DNA of 64,000 nt from Glycine soja. Taxonomy: Eukaryota > Streptophyta > Magnoliopsida > Fabales > Fabaceae. The stretch lies in assembly GCF_004193775.1 (NCBI RefSeq), contig NC_041002.1, forward strand, positions 4,451,261 through 4,515,260, read 5' to 3'. Below the pieces are notes generated by a model. That model was not told the DNA's origin. It saw only the letters and a program-made list of their open reading frames with translations, and did not search any database. Positions 13,060 through 23,941 of the stretch are shown one piece after another. Numbering within the stretch: the first letter of the stretch is position 1; each line of letters opens with the position of its first letter. The translations under genes and the position numbers were made by a program.

Positions 13060-14900
13060 GATTGAATGGTGTACCGTGTACGTATATAAGGATTGTGCAC
13101 CGTAGCATGGTATTCAGTTTGTATAATACATCCAAACGAAAAAAGACTAAGCGAGTGCTGTGTTTAGCATTCTGGCTCATGCACGAGCGAAATTAATTAA
13201 TGTAAATGGATTGCGTGCAGAGTTTGCTATTCTCAGTAGTGGACGTGTGGGGACCATGCACCTACGTTCAAAAACCTGTGCCCCGTGCCACTATCTTTCT
13301 TTAACGACCACTTGTTACATACGTGTAGATTATATAGGTTGCATGCTAGGATTAAACTCAAAGAAAAGTATTTACGTTTTGATTTTTACTGAATTATGTT
13401 TAAGAATTGAAATTATTATGATTGAATGTACTCAGTGTGTTATTCATACTGATTATGAATATGAATGATGAAGGTTATAAATTTGGGAGAGTTTCATTGA
13501 TTTCACTTGTGAATTGGTAAAGAGTTTATTTTATATGTAAATAATAATAAAATATTTATAAATAATATATCAATTAAACATTTTAATAATATTATAATAA
13601 ATTAAAATAGTAAATTATAACTTAAATAATCAAGTCTAGTAATATATTACTACTAAATAATAATTTGTAAATGTTATAATAGTGGTATATCATTCCCATG
13701 AAAAATTTAATATTATTAGAGAATAAAAATTTAATGTTATTAAAACAGAATTTTTTTTCCGATAACAATACATATTAAAAGAAGGCATTCGTAAAAATTA
13801 ACAAGTTAAGGGAAAAGTTTGACAATTCTATGGATGATTGAGTAATTAAATTGGAACAGTTTCAGAAACTAAATACCAAAATAGACTTATTTGGAAACGT
13901 GTTACTCACATGGAGTTGTTCTAACCATTGTCGAGAGCAATTTGCTAGTCAAATTAACTAGTTTTGTGCGGTTAAAGTCATACTTGCTCGTTAGTGGTTT
14001 GATCAACCACAATGACGTCACGTTTTTTAAAATTGAGATTGACTTCTATATGAATTGTCACGCGAGTTTCATATTTATAGAAATAATAAACTATTCATCT
14101 AATAAAAAAAACATTCAAATTAAGCTCGTTATGTCATTAAGTGGTTCTCTATATATAATGAATCTTTTACAACTATTCGAGATATGTTATACTTGATGTT
14201 TGACCATTTAATAAGGCTCATGCCTCACCCACACAACTAAGTGTAAAAGTTTCAAATGCTTTTAATTATACTATTTTATTATTTTTCTAAAAAAAATAGT
14301 AATGTGGCTTGCAATATGCGACTTGATATTTTTGACTAGTGTATGAGACCCTCTTGAGAGTAAGTCCTATTTTTAATTATTCTGAAAATATAAGTGGCAT
14401 ACATCAAACTAGTAAGTTTAACTTTAATCACATGACATGCAACATGCTAATCAAAATAGCTAGTTCTATGCCAAGTTCACCAGTCAAGGTTACTAATTTT
14501 TCTTTGATTGTGTATATGATATGAAACTAGATAATTTGACTAGCAAGTTCACCAATCAATTGTTAAAACAATCTCATGTCAATAATATGTTATAGAACAA
14601 CTCATAGTATCTGAAATTGCTCTATTTTTACCAATCAACCATTTAGTTGGAGAAAGCATTACAATTTTGAACGAGTTGAATTGACACTACCAAATTAAAA
14701 CATTGTATATCTCACTTTTGGCAACATAGTGACAACCTTGCAAGGAAAAAAAAAGGAGGAAAGCTTGGTGGGTAGTTTGACTAGCAACTATTTGGTCTCT
14801 ATGGCTACACATGAATGCTATTAAGATTATCTTCAATAATGATAATTTGAGGGTTGTAACATAGTTAATTAAATTGAGATCATGATTCGGGTTAAAGTCA
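13060..14900. other. NPF upstream region and AT-rich spacer
   Basis: The first few hundred bases are likely promoter for the NPF gene. The plus-strand open frames here (13160-13468, 13891-14196 and 14339-14524) match no family I know and show no coding-like composition. I see no other feature. Confidence 0.4.
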
Positions 14901-14903
14901 AAG

Positions 14904-15080
14904 CACTACCACAAAAAAGACAAATGACGATGGTGGAAAACAACATACAAAGATGGTTTTGAATTGTCTTTAAAGCTAACGTCGTCAAAAGTGTAACTTT
15001 TGACGATGATTCAATAAACACCGTCTTAAAAAAAATATTGTCTTCTAAAACGATCGTTCACTAAGCAACGTCTTAAAAAG
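14904..15080 (+). mobile_element. Single CACTA transposon end
   Basis: The sequence starts CACTACCACAAAAAAGAC and continues with inverted and direct copies of GACGATG / CGTCGTC-like motifs, as in a CACTA terminus with subterminal repeats. No matching inverted terminus was found elsewhere in the window, so this is a truncated end or one whose partner has decayed. It belongs to a different CACTA family from the 3113-7885 element. Confidence 0.5.
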
Positions 15081-15159
15081 TGGTCTTAAGGTAAATGAAT
15101 TTTGATGCTCATTCTATGAATTAATAGTCAGTGGAACCAAACATTTGTTTAAACAATTT

Positions 15160-15290
15160 ATTTTATAGTATTTGAGGGGGATATTAACATAGATATCATT
15201 TTGATCATGGTTAATTCAGGTTGATCACATTGTAATTAGAGTTAACTTAGTTAGTTACTCTTGTAAAATAATTAGTTATTGTTTTATCAC
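15160..15290 (+). mobile_element. Polypurine tract and truncated copia LTR, plus orientation
   Basis: The tract TTTGAGGGGGA at about 15171-15181 directly precedes TATTAACATAGATATCATT, the start of a sequence that matches 15890-16046 in reverse orientation. A polypurine tract followed by an LTR start is the 3' end of a copia element reading plus. The LTR is cut at about 15290, where the minus-strand gag begins. Confidence 0.6.
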
Positions 15291-15665
15291 CTTGTCTTAT
15301 AGAAGTCATGTCCTACTACAATTCTCAAATTCTTAACAAATCACATTGTGAATATATGAACTTTAGATCTTTCCATATGTCTCGTGCATCATCCATCCAA
15401 AGAATGTTTTGTCTGATCGAAGGTGAAACTAAATGGACTATCCAAGAAATCATCATATTATTACATCTTTTCCAAGCTGCGTGAAGAGGATGATTTGATG
15501 CATATCCTTGAATTGAACCATCAACAAATTCAAATTTGTTTTTTGCACTCAATGTTGTCAGCATTGATCGACTCCATAAACTATAATTCGAAAAATCAAG
15601 AACTGAAGAAACCAACGCTATTGCAAGATTTTCTCCCGGATGAAGATAATATGAAATGAATGTTT
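15291..15665 (-). pseudogene. Copia-type gag fragment (Retrotran_gag_3-like)
   Basis: The minus frame from about 15660 gives a gag N-terminal domain: FSNYSLWSRSM, then KNKFEFVDGSI, AAWKRCNNMMISWI and DDARDIWKDLKF. This is the order found in copia gag proteins of the Retrotran_gag_3/UBN2 type. It stops after RFSQ-like residues with an in-frame stop at about 15325; similar residues continue for about ten codons beyond before the homology ends at the inverted LTR piece. Only about 110 residues are left, so no function is possible. It is preceded on the minus strand by a tRNA-Met-like primer site and an LTR. Confidence 0.75.
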
Positions 15666-15769
15666 AATGACTAATCTTGCTTATCTTTATTCATAATGAA
15701 ACCCAACGAGAAACCAAACAAATATAGAAGAACCAAAGGATAAGAAGTTGCGCAGCACAACTCTTCAAG

Positions 15770-15790
15770 AGAAGAGCTCTGCTACCATCA
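15770..15790 (-). other. Primer-binding site of the gag fragment
   Basis: On the minus strand TGGTAGCAGAGC closely matches the TGGTATCAGAGC primer site complementary to initiator tRNA-Met. It lies between the 5' LTR and the gag fragment. Confidence 0.55.
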
Positions 15791-16046
15791 CAAAATCCAT
15801 CTCTGCTATGGATGAAAAGAAAACTTGCAAAGGAAGCTAAAGAACAAAGAAAATGGAGGAAAATCTAATTAACATAGAATGAGAATTAGTTTACAAAAGT
15901 GTTGACTATTACAGATTATATAATTAGTTACAAGAGTAACTAATTTGTAACTAAGCTAACTCTAGTTACAATGTGATAAACCTGAATTAGAGTTACAATG
16001 TGATAAATCTGAATTAATCATGATCAAAATGATGTCTATGCTAATA
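15791..16046 (-). mobile_element. Copia 5' LTR, minus orientation
   Basis: The segment next to the primer site matches 15181-15285 in inverted orientation, for example in the ATCATTTTGATCATG-TTAATTCAG block. It contains a short internal duplication of the TTTATCACATTGTAACT block. The element's two LTR pieces are therefore inverted rather than direct. Confidence 0.6.
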
Positions 16047-17839
16047 CGTGGGAGGAGGGTCGATTACAACATCATATGCACCATGAGGTCTGTCACCAAC
16101 GTGAGTTAATCAGCGCCATACACATCTGTACTGTTTCTGAATTCTGATAAATGTAGCACCACAATGGAGCATCAGTTTGGACTGTAGCAGAAGTATTCAT
16201 TTATTCTATATCAGATTTTTATTTTTTTTTTTGTGTTGTAATGAAGGCCTGTGGTCACTTAGTAGAATAACAGAATTTGTAAGGTTTTGCACTGTATATG
16301 TTTTTTATTTGTAGAATTCGGAGATAGACCTAATTGAAATTTTATACCAACTCAGGCACATGTGTTTTTTAAGTGCTTTTACTCTTTTATTAAATTATCT
16401 TACTCAAATAACCTTAAAATTGGAAAGTATTTTTTTAAAAAACAAAATCAGAACGTGAGGGGAACTTTCAAAAGTTTTGACAAGAATCTACAAAATGCCG
16501 TGCGATCTCCATCATTGATATATAGTTTTGCGCCTGCGCCGGCCAACATCAACATGATCACTTTACCAATATACAATGATGAGACATTTCTGCATTTCAT
16601 GACCACTATTAAAGATCACTGTGATTCAATTTAATAAAATAGGTAATTTAACACCTTTACTTGTCACTAAGAACTTCATTTTATTATGGACACTTTGACA
16701 TACACAATATGCAAACAATATATAGATAAATAATATCCCACATTCCCCCTCGATTTCGCAAACGCTGGTTCTGTCTGTCACTAAATGTTCTCTATTATCA
16801 TCCTTGACTTCAGAGCGAGACAAAGGCATTATTTGACATTCATCAAGTGGAAATCAATCCAAAAAAGTTGTGATAAACAATGAACCACTTACATATCACT
16901 ACCTATTTTAAACGGATAATATTTTGTATATTAATTCAGTATATAAGAATGTTAATAAGAAATTAGTAAAAATTTAAATTATTTATTTTAAACGTCAATC
17001 CAAATTAGAAAGGAATCAAAGGATACATCTATATTATGCAGCTGCATTAAAAAATTTTAAAAAGTATTTTATCATCCATTTTATGATGATCCTATCGGTC
17101 TCAAGTTAGATGGATTCAAGTGAAACTTGAAAATAATAAGAAAAGATAACATAGATTGGGCGAATAGATTCATTGCAGTTTGTATTCTGTAAAGTGAGAT
17201 CTTATAAGCAATGATTGCGGCCAAAATATGAAAAGATTTGGATAAGAGAGCAAGGATAATGGGGTTGCTTTCCAAGTTTTTGGTGTTGGATGTACGACTT
17301 TATTGTATACTGTTACTTCAGGTGTAAATACTGGAGGCCACTATACTTTTTTATTGTTGTTTTGGACGAAATAGATAATGAGACAGAAAAATAAAATATA
17401 AAAATAAAAGAGTCTAACATGTTTTGGTCTTAATAATTTTTAAGTTAATTTTTATATATTTTTGTCTATTTTTAATTTTTTTTTGTTTGCTGCCATTATT
17501 ATTAATTCTTGTTTTAAACGTGATGATCAATAACTTCGTGATATTATTAATTACTTGTGAAACAAAGTTAATCATCATTAAATATTTCAATAATTTAATA
17601 AACTTTTTAACCATATAAATACCAAAAATTATATACAATTATGTTTATTTACTTTAAATCACTTATAAAACAAAATTAACTATATATATAGATGTAATTT
17701 ATCACATATTTAGGTGCATAATGGATGTAAAATTTCGAATATACATTTAGTTTTTTCCTTTTATTATTAGCATTGTTATGAACCAACACCAAATTGATGA
17801 CACTCCTTACTAATGAAGAGGTAACCAATGGAACAGAAT
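16047..17839. other. Intergenic AT-rich DNA
   Basis: No gene recognised. Short open frames at 16362-16634, 16626-16829, 17081-17275 and 17414-17638 have no recognisable domain. Confidence 0.4.
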
Positions 17840-17844
17840 CGTCT
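17840..17844. repeat. Target-site duplication cgtct (left)
   Basis: The bases cgtct precede the left LTR and recur immediately after the right LTR at 25841-25845. This proves a single insertion event for the copia element. Confidence 0.9.
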
Positions 17845-18247
17845 TGTTGGAATGAAATTTTAGTGGTATAGAAAATATTTGAGAATGGGAGATATTAGAC
17901 AGTTTTGGAGGAAGAGGTTACTTGTACAAATGATCACTTCTTGATTTGTGACTTGATTGCGTCTTGATACAAACTCTAATACATCACCTCTATTTATACT
18001 AATGACTCATCCTAAATCAATGGTTAGGATTTTTCCAACACACACTTAATCTAATGACTACAAATGATTCTTGGGAACTTTTCTCATAAATACAAAGTTA
18101 CTCACATTCTAGAATATTTTATAAGTTACTCTAGAATTATCTTCTACAATAGATTTCTCTAGAACATTCTTCTAGAATTTTAGCTTAACATGTCTTCTAG
18201 AACTTAGGCTTTTTGATAAGACCCAAAATCAAGTTCATATTTCAACA
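17845..18247 (-). repeat. Copia 3' LTR
   Basis: A 403-bp terminal repeat; on the minus strand it begins TGTTGAAATATG and ends ATTCCAACA. It matches 25443-25840 in direct orientation, including the CACTTCTTGATTTGTGACTT block. Confidence 0.93.
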
Positions 18248-18534
18248 TCCCCTCTTAAACTTGATTTTGTTACTCCAATCAAACTTCTTAGCCTGGCGAA
18301 GTCTTCTTTCTTAAGTGGCTTGGTGAAGATATCAACTACTTGATCGTGAGTCTTTGCGTACTCCAAATGCACATCCTTTCTCGCGATGCACTCTCTAATG
18401 TAGTGGTAGCACATATCAATGTGCTTATTTTGGTCATGGTAATCTGGGTTCTTAGCCAAAGCTATTGCTGACTTGTTATCCACGAAAATCTTGGTTGGCT
18501 CTTCTTGTAACAAGCCCAACTCTTTTAGTAGATT
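18235..18534 (-). pseudogene. Copia RNase H fragment
   Basis: The frame encodes the end of the copia polyprotein. It has VDNKSAIALAKNPDYHDQNK, then HIDMCYHYIRE and THDQVVDIFTKPL, the classic RNase H C-terminal landmarks. It is displaced by a frameshift near 18520-18535 from the reverse-transcriptase frame that ends in CHAIWW. The LTR overlaps its last codons, as is usual in copia elements. Confidence 0.88.
18248..18257 (-). other. Copia polypurine tract
   Basis: On the minus strand AAGAGGGGA directly abuts the 3' LTR, as required for plus-strand DNA priming. Confidence 0.75.
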
Positions 18535-19915
18535 TCACCACCAGATTGCGTGGCAAACACATGAAGCAGCAACCACATATTTTGCTTCACATGTAGAAAG
18601 AGTAACAATCGATTGCTTCTTTGACATCCATGTGAAGGTAATGTCTCCCATGTAGAACACAAAGCCAATAGTGCTTTTGTGGTCATCCACATCTCGACTC
18701 CAATCACTATCGCTATATCCAACAAACTTGTAATCATCAGAAATAGAATAGTACAAGCCAAAATTTGTTGTACCTTTGATGTATTGAAGAATTCTCTTTG
18801 CCGCCTTTAAATGAGTGGTCGTTGGATTCTCCATGTAGGGACTAACAACTCCAATCGCATAGAGAATATCAGGCCTTGTGCATGTTAAATACCGTAAACT
18901 TCCAACTAAGCTCTTAAAGAGTGTTGGATCCATCCTTTCTCCTTCCTCGTGCTTTGATAGCTTGATTCCAAATTCCATTGGTGTGTTGATTGGGTTAGAA
19001 TCATTCATCTTGAACTTCTTAATCACCCCCTTAGCATAGCCTTCTTGAGTGATGAAAATGCCTTTATCTTTTTGCTTTACTTCAATGTTGAGGTAGTAAG
19101 GCATGCAACCAATGTCGGTCATCTCAAACTCTTTCATCATCTCTTTCTTAAAATCATCGAACATGCTTGAATTGCAACCTGTGAAGATCAAGTCATCTAC
19201 ATACAAGCACACAATCAAGACATCATTATTTTGGGCTTTGATGTGAAGTGGATGCTCATATGGACACTTGATGAAGTTTCTCTCGTGTAGGTACTTGTCA
19301 ATTTGAGCATTCCAAGCTCTTGTAGCTTGCTTTAACCTATAGAGTGCCTTTTTGAACTTTAAAACCTTGTTTTCGTTGCCCTTGACTTTGTAGCCTTAAG
19401 GTTACTCAATTTATACTTCTTCTTCAAGGACTCCATTAAGGAAGGAAGATTTCACGTCCACTTGATGTATCCTCCAATTATTTTGAGCTACTAATGAAAT
19501 AATTAGTCTAACAGTTTCTAGTCGAGCAAGGAGAGCGAATACCTCATCATAGTCAGTACCAACTTTTTGACTATAGCCTTTTGTCATCAATTGTGCCTTA
19601 TATCTTTCGACTTCTCCTTTAGCGTTCTTCTTGGCTTTGTACACCCACTTCACACCAATTGCCTTGTGCCCTTTTGGAAGTGAAACTAACTCACATGTGT
19701 TGTTCTTCTTGATCGCCTTGATTTCTTCATCCATAGCTTTTTTCCAATTCTTGTTTTCAACGACTTCTTGGAAACTCTGGGGCTCACAATCAACAAATAG
19801 ACAAAAGAAAGTAAGATTATCTTGATTTTCAGCTACCTCATAAATTTCTTGTAAACCTTTGAAGCGTGGAACTCTTTCACTTGTGCAAAAGTCTTCTTGA
19901 GTATTTGTAATTTAT
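18535..19915 (-). pseudogene. Copia reverse transcriptase (degenerate)
   Basis: It runs from NWKKAMDEEIKAIKKNNT (19734 side) through GVKWVYKAK and HQVDVKSSFLNG, and then to the YVDD catalytic motif at about 19192-19203 (CLYVDDLIFTG). It continues to GSLRYLTCTRPDILYAIG and the start of RNase H. The YVDD box is intact. Three closely spaced TAA stops interrupt the segment just after SFLNGVLEEEV (about 19385-19411). The N-terminal end at about 19915 is cut by the nested LTR. Confidence 0.9.
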
Positions 19916-20239
19916 GAAGTTGATGGGTGTTAGTCGTGTAGAAGCAAGTTTCATGATGATGAATCAAGTTGATTCAAGTAGTTTTGATGATGACAAAGAT
20001 GATGACAAAAATCCCAAGAGAATGATTTCAAGATGGAGTCAACAAGTTCAAGATCAAGATAAAATCAAGATTAATTTCAAGTTTCAAGAAATGACATCAA
20101 GAAGAATCAAGATTCAAGAGAAGATGACTTCACAAGGAAAGTATTGAAAAAGATTTTTCAAAAACCAAACATAGCACAGTTTTTGTTTTTACAAGAAAAT
20201 TTTTTCTCAAAATTTTCTAAGTTACCAGAGTTTGTACTC

Positions 20240-20485
20240 TCTGGTAATCGATTAGCAGTTTCCTGTAATCGATTACTAGTGGCAAAGTTTGTTTTCAAAA
20301 GCTTTTAACAGAATTTGCAACGTTCCAATTGATTTTTAAATGGTGTAATCGATTACAATATACCGGTAATCGATTACCAGTGTATCTGAATGTTGAAATT
20401 CAAATTCAATTGTGAAGAGTCACATCTTTTCATAAAATGCTTTGTGTAATCGATTACATGGTTTTGGTAATCGATTACCAGTGAC
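20240..20485. repeat. Cluster of GTAATCGATTAC palindromes
   Basis: Six perfect or near-perfect copies of a self-complementary 12-mer lie in pairs at about 20245/20261, 20345/20365 and 20446/20467. They lie upstream of the putative LTR TATA box, where transcription-factor sites would be expected. A role as enhancer elements is inference. Confidence 0.75.
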
Positions 20486-20819
20486 AAGTTTTGAATAAAA
20501 ATCAAAAGATGTAACTTTTCCAATGGTTTTCAGTTTTTTCTAAAGGTTATAACTCTTCCATTGATTTTCTTGACCAGACATGAAGAGTCTATAAAATCAA
20601 GACCTTGACTTGCATTTTTAACAACAATTATTACAACCTTTACACATAACTTTTTAATATATACTTTTACAACCTTTGAATCTCTTTGAACATCTTTTTG
20701 AACTTCTTCTTCTTCTTCTTCCTTTGCCAAAAGCTTTATAAGTTTTCTGGTTTCCAAACCTTGTTCTTTCACAGAAAACAAAAGTGTGTTATTCATCTTT
20801 TTCATTCTCTTCTCCCTTT

Positions 20820-21200
20820 GCCAAAAAGAATTCGTCAAGGACTAACCGCCTGAATTCTTTTTGTGTCTCTCTTCTCCCTTTTCCAAAAGAACGAATGACT
20901 AACCGCCTGAATTCTTTTGTGTCTCCCTTCTCCCTTTGCCAAAAAGAATTCGCCAAGGACTAACCGTCTGAATTCTTTTTGTGTCTCTCTTCTCCCTTTT
21001 CCAAAAGATCAAAAGACTAACCGCCTAAATTCTTTTGTGTCTCCCTTCTCCCTTTTCAAAGAATTCAAAATGACACAGTCTTAGAATTCTTTTGATTCTT
21101 CCCTTTCTCTTAAACAAAAGATTTCAAAGGACTAACCTCATGAGATATCTTTTGTTTCCCCTTCACAAAGTTTCAAAGGACTAACCGTCTGAGAACTTTG
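20820..21200 (+). repeat. Tandem repeat of CTTCTCCCTTT...GGACTAACCGCCTGAATTC units
   Basis: About six degenerate units of roughly 60-65 bp alternate the blocks CTTCTCCCTTT(T)CCAAAAG and GACTAACCGCCTGAATTC. Later units are shorter and more diverged. They lie in what would be the transcribed R/U5 part of the LTR. Confidence 0.75.
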
Positions 21201-21208
21201 TCTTAACA

Positions 21209-21372
21209 CATTGGAGGGTACATCCTTTGTGGTACAAGTAGAGGGTACATCTACTTGGGTTGTTGTAACTGAGAACAAGAGAGGGTACATCTCTTGTGGA
21301 TCAGTTCAAGTGGAGGGTACATCCACTTGGTTGTTCAAAGAGAACAAGGGAGGGTGCATCCCTTGTGGATCT
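21209..21372 (+). repeat. GAGGGTACATC repeat block
   Basis: The motif GAGGGTACATC, or GAGGGTGCATC in the last copy, occurs five times at intervals of about 30-48 bp. Each copy is followed by a short inverted echo of its flank, such as ACTTG...CAAGT. The open frames 21211-21444 and 21294-21581 are translations of this repeat. Confidence 0.7.
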
Positions 21373-21706
21373 TTGCTTGTAAAGGATTTTACAAGGTTGA
21401 AAAGAAATCTCAAGGACCGCAGGTCGCTTGGGGACTGGATGTAGGCACAGGTTGTTGCCGAACCAGTATAAAACTCTTGTGTTTGTCTTCTTCTTCCCAA
21501 CATTCTTTAATTTCCGTTGTGCACTTTAATTATCGCTTTTACTTTTGGTTAAGTTTCTATTTCTATTCTTTACTTTCTTAACATTATAGTAAAAGCCTAA
21601 TTGAATTTAGTAACATTAAGAAGGATAGATTTTTAATTAGTAAAGGTTCGTTAATAATTAATTCAACCCTCAATTCTTAATTATTCCGAGGCCACTTGAT
21701 CCAACA

Positions 21707-23095
21707 AGTCATCATCTACAACTAACTTTTGTATAGAAAAGTTTTTTAAAATGTATATATTTTCCCCAATTTATGGTTCTTTTTGTAGGATTGTAAATAT
21801 TTCTTGTTTAGTTTTTATCTTTGCTCAGTAGAGGCTATTCACATGGAATTAATGTAAATTTCACTTCAATTTCAGGTAGAAAGGAGAATAATTGGAAGGT
21901 GTAGAAGCTGTTGTCTCGCTAAGTCGAGACTGTGCGTTTAGTGAGTATCATCTACTAAGTGAGGCAGCAGCTTGCTTAGCGAGTAAGAGGAATCTTGAAG
22001 GGAATCTGTCACACTAGCACGCGCTCAGCGCATCATCAGCTCGCCCAGCGAGAAGTTTGTCTCTTCTGGAACTTAGCGTGCCTGGCTTGCTGAGCCAAAA
22101 TCCACTTACTCGCGCTAAGCGCGAAAATGGCGCTAAGCACGCCTTCGAGGTTAGAAAGCCCTTTTTAAGCCTGAAATGAAGAGAAAAGAGAGAGATTGGC
22201 AGATAAAGTGTGAAGAACAGAGACTAGAGGCGCAAAACAGAGCAAGGAAGCAAAAACCTTAGCTTTTAGGAGGATCTTAGGTTTAGGAGTGATTTCTAGG
22301 TTTCTAGAGGTGGAGGAGACATCCCTACCACTGTGTGCTCTGTTATCTTCTCTGAAAACCCATTTCCTACTTGTGAAAGGTGCTGACTTGTGATGGGAGA
22401 CTAAACCCTCAGTTGGGGAATCCTACTAAGAACTTGATGTAAATTCTTATCCTATCTATTTGAAATTGTTTTTATGTGTTCAATGTTTCTATCTGTGCTT
22501 AATCTATGCATGCTTGTGGCTTGATCACCCATTTGTATGTAAAGTTAGGAGCTTTAGCATTGGAAAATGTACTGCATCCTTAGAATTGGATAGAACGAGA
22601 TAGGTTATCGTATGTCTGGACACGGAGTGCGATAACTTAGTTGTTTTATGTTGTGACCTTAATGTTGTTCGGTTAAGCTAAGTTCGACGAGACATCGAAG
22701 AACGAAGTTTAATTAGAATTGAACCATTCATGCGAGACATCGATGTTTAGGAATGTTGTCCTCATCATAGAACACAGGAACATCTTTGAATAGAGAAAAA
22801 CCTTTAGTTGCATCAAGTAACTTAGTAGGAGGACCCAACGCTTTTAACTATCTGTTTTAACACCCACTTGCTGATATTTTCTGTAATTAGTAATCAAAAT
22901 AGCAAACATCGTAGCTTTATTCATGTTCATTGTCTTTTTATACAAATGCCTACTTATTGAATGATGCTTCACTAAATGAAACAAATTCCCTGAGTTCGAT
23001 ACTCGGTTTCTTACCGTTTTATTATTACTTGCACGACTTAGTACACTTGCCGGTTAGATTTACGCATCCATAATAACAAATAACACTGCGGCATA
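21707..23095 (+). repeat. GCTAAGCG-family retroelement repeat, copy 3
   Basis: It abuts the large LTR and ends where the copia pol frame resumes. GCTAAGCG, GCTTAGCG and GCTCAGCG motifs cluster at 21920-22150. The TTGATGTAAATTCTTATCC block follows at about 22434, then the GCTTGTGGCTTGATCACCC block at about 22513. The conserved end GTTCGATACTCGG is at about 22994. The order and sequence match copy 4 on the other strand. No coding domain is present; it is probably an LTR or leader of a gypsy-like or non-autonomous element. Confidence 0.6.
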
Positions 23096-23460
23096 AACAG
23101 TGGGGTAGTAGACTCCTTTCTTGATTGTTTTGTCCTTGATTTCTCTATGCTATCTTTGAATCACGAAAAAAAGTTATAGTTTCCATCATGTGGTCCCCAA
23201 TCCCATTCTCTTTCTTCATTGAAAATAACATCTCGACTAATGATTGTCTTCCTCGAATTAGGATTGTAGAGCTAGTAGCCTTTAGAATTGGAGTCATAAC
23301 CGATGAAGATGTACTTCTCACTTTTGTTATCCAACTTGCTTTTTTTTCTCATCCAGTACGTGAACATGAGCAATGCTTCCAAAGACTCTTAGATGTGAAA
23401 TGTTAGACTTTCTTCCACTCCATGTTTCTTGTGGTGTTTTTCCCTCATACACTTCTTGTT
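23096..23460 (-). pseudogene. Copia integrase C-terminal / linker fragment
   Basis: The minus-strand translation shows YEGKTPQETWSGRKSN, then HLRVFGSIAHVHV, YIFIGYDSNSKGY and the FNEE.EWDW end of the integrase C-terminal region. A frameshift falls near the lysine run at about 23340 and a stop (TAG) follows KGY. The frame ends at the nested repeat at about 23095. Confidence 0.8.
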
Positions 23461-23941
23461 AGAGATTGGTTGGAAAGGTGAACTCCTTTGGAAGTCTTTT
23501 GTTCTTGAGCATGCTCCTTGCCATGTCTAAGATTGTTCTATTCTTCCTTTTTGTCACTCCATTTTGTTGGGGTGATCTTGACACCTTTGAGGGTCGTTGA
23601 ATTCCATGATCTTCACAATACTTTTGGAATTCATTTGGTGTGAATTCTCCTCCACAATTGGATCTTATGGCTTTAATCTTAAGACCACTTTCCTTCTCAA
23701 CAAGGGCTTTGAACTTCTTGAAATTCTCAAACACCTTTGATTTATGCTTCAAAAAATACACCCATGTTTTTCTTGAAAAATCATCAATGAAGATAAGGAA
23801 ATAATTACTTTTACCGAGTGAGCTTGGATTGATCAGATCGCACACATCTGTATGTATGAGTTGCAACGACTTTTTAGCTCTTGAGCTAGACTTCTTTGGA
23901 AACTTTTCTTGAATTACTTTCCAAGTAGACATCCTTTGCAC
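23459..23941 (-). pseudogene. Copia integrase core (catalytic residues replaced)
   Basis: Integrase core with LIHTDVCD carrying the first catalytic Asp and the FIDDFSRKTWVYFLKHKS block. The usual SDRGGEF block reads SNCGGEF, so the second catalytic Asp is Asn. The usual GVAERKNRT block reads GVTKRKNRT, so the catalytic Glu is Lys. It is therefore catalytically dead even where the frame is open. It overlaps the upstream gag-pre-integrase frame (23914-24393) in a different frame, showing a frameshift. Confidence 0.9.

Larger units (their letters stand above)
19921..21706 (+). mobile_element. Large nested LTR rich in GTAATCGATTAC
   Basis: A 1.79-kb unit beginning TGATGGGTG and ending TTGATCCAACA (TG...CA) interrupts the copia pol gene. 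It has six copies or near-copies of the 12-bp palindrome GTAATCGATTAC between about 20245 and 20480, and a TATAAAA box at about 20590. Tandem blocks of GGACTAACCGCCTGAATTC follow at 20820-21200, then GAGGGTACATC units at 21209-21370. I recall this arrangement as the LTR of an abundant soybean retrotransposon. No internal domain or second LTR is present, so it looks like a solo or truncated LTR. I found no clean 5-bp duplication at its ends. Confidence 0.65.

Noticed and set aside
13160..13468. 102-residue plus-strand frame upstream of NPF
   Set aside because: No recognisable domain, and it lies in the likely promoter.
19192..19203. Possibly active copia reverse transcriptase because YVDD is intact
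   Set aside because: Adjacent stops, frameshifts and a destroyed integrase make the element inactive.
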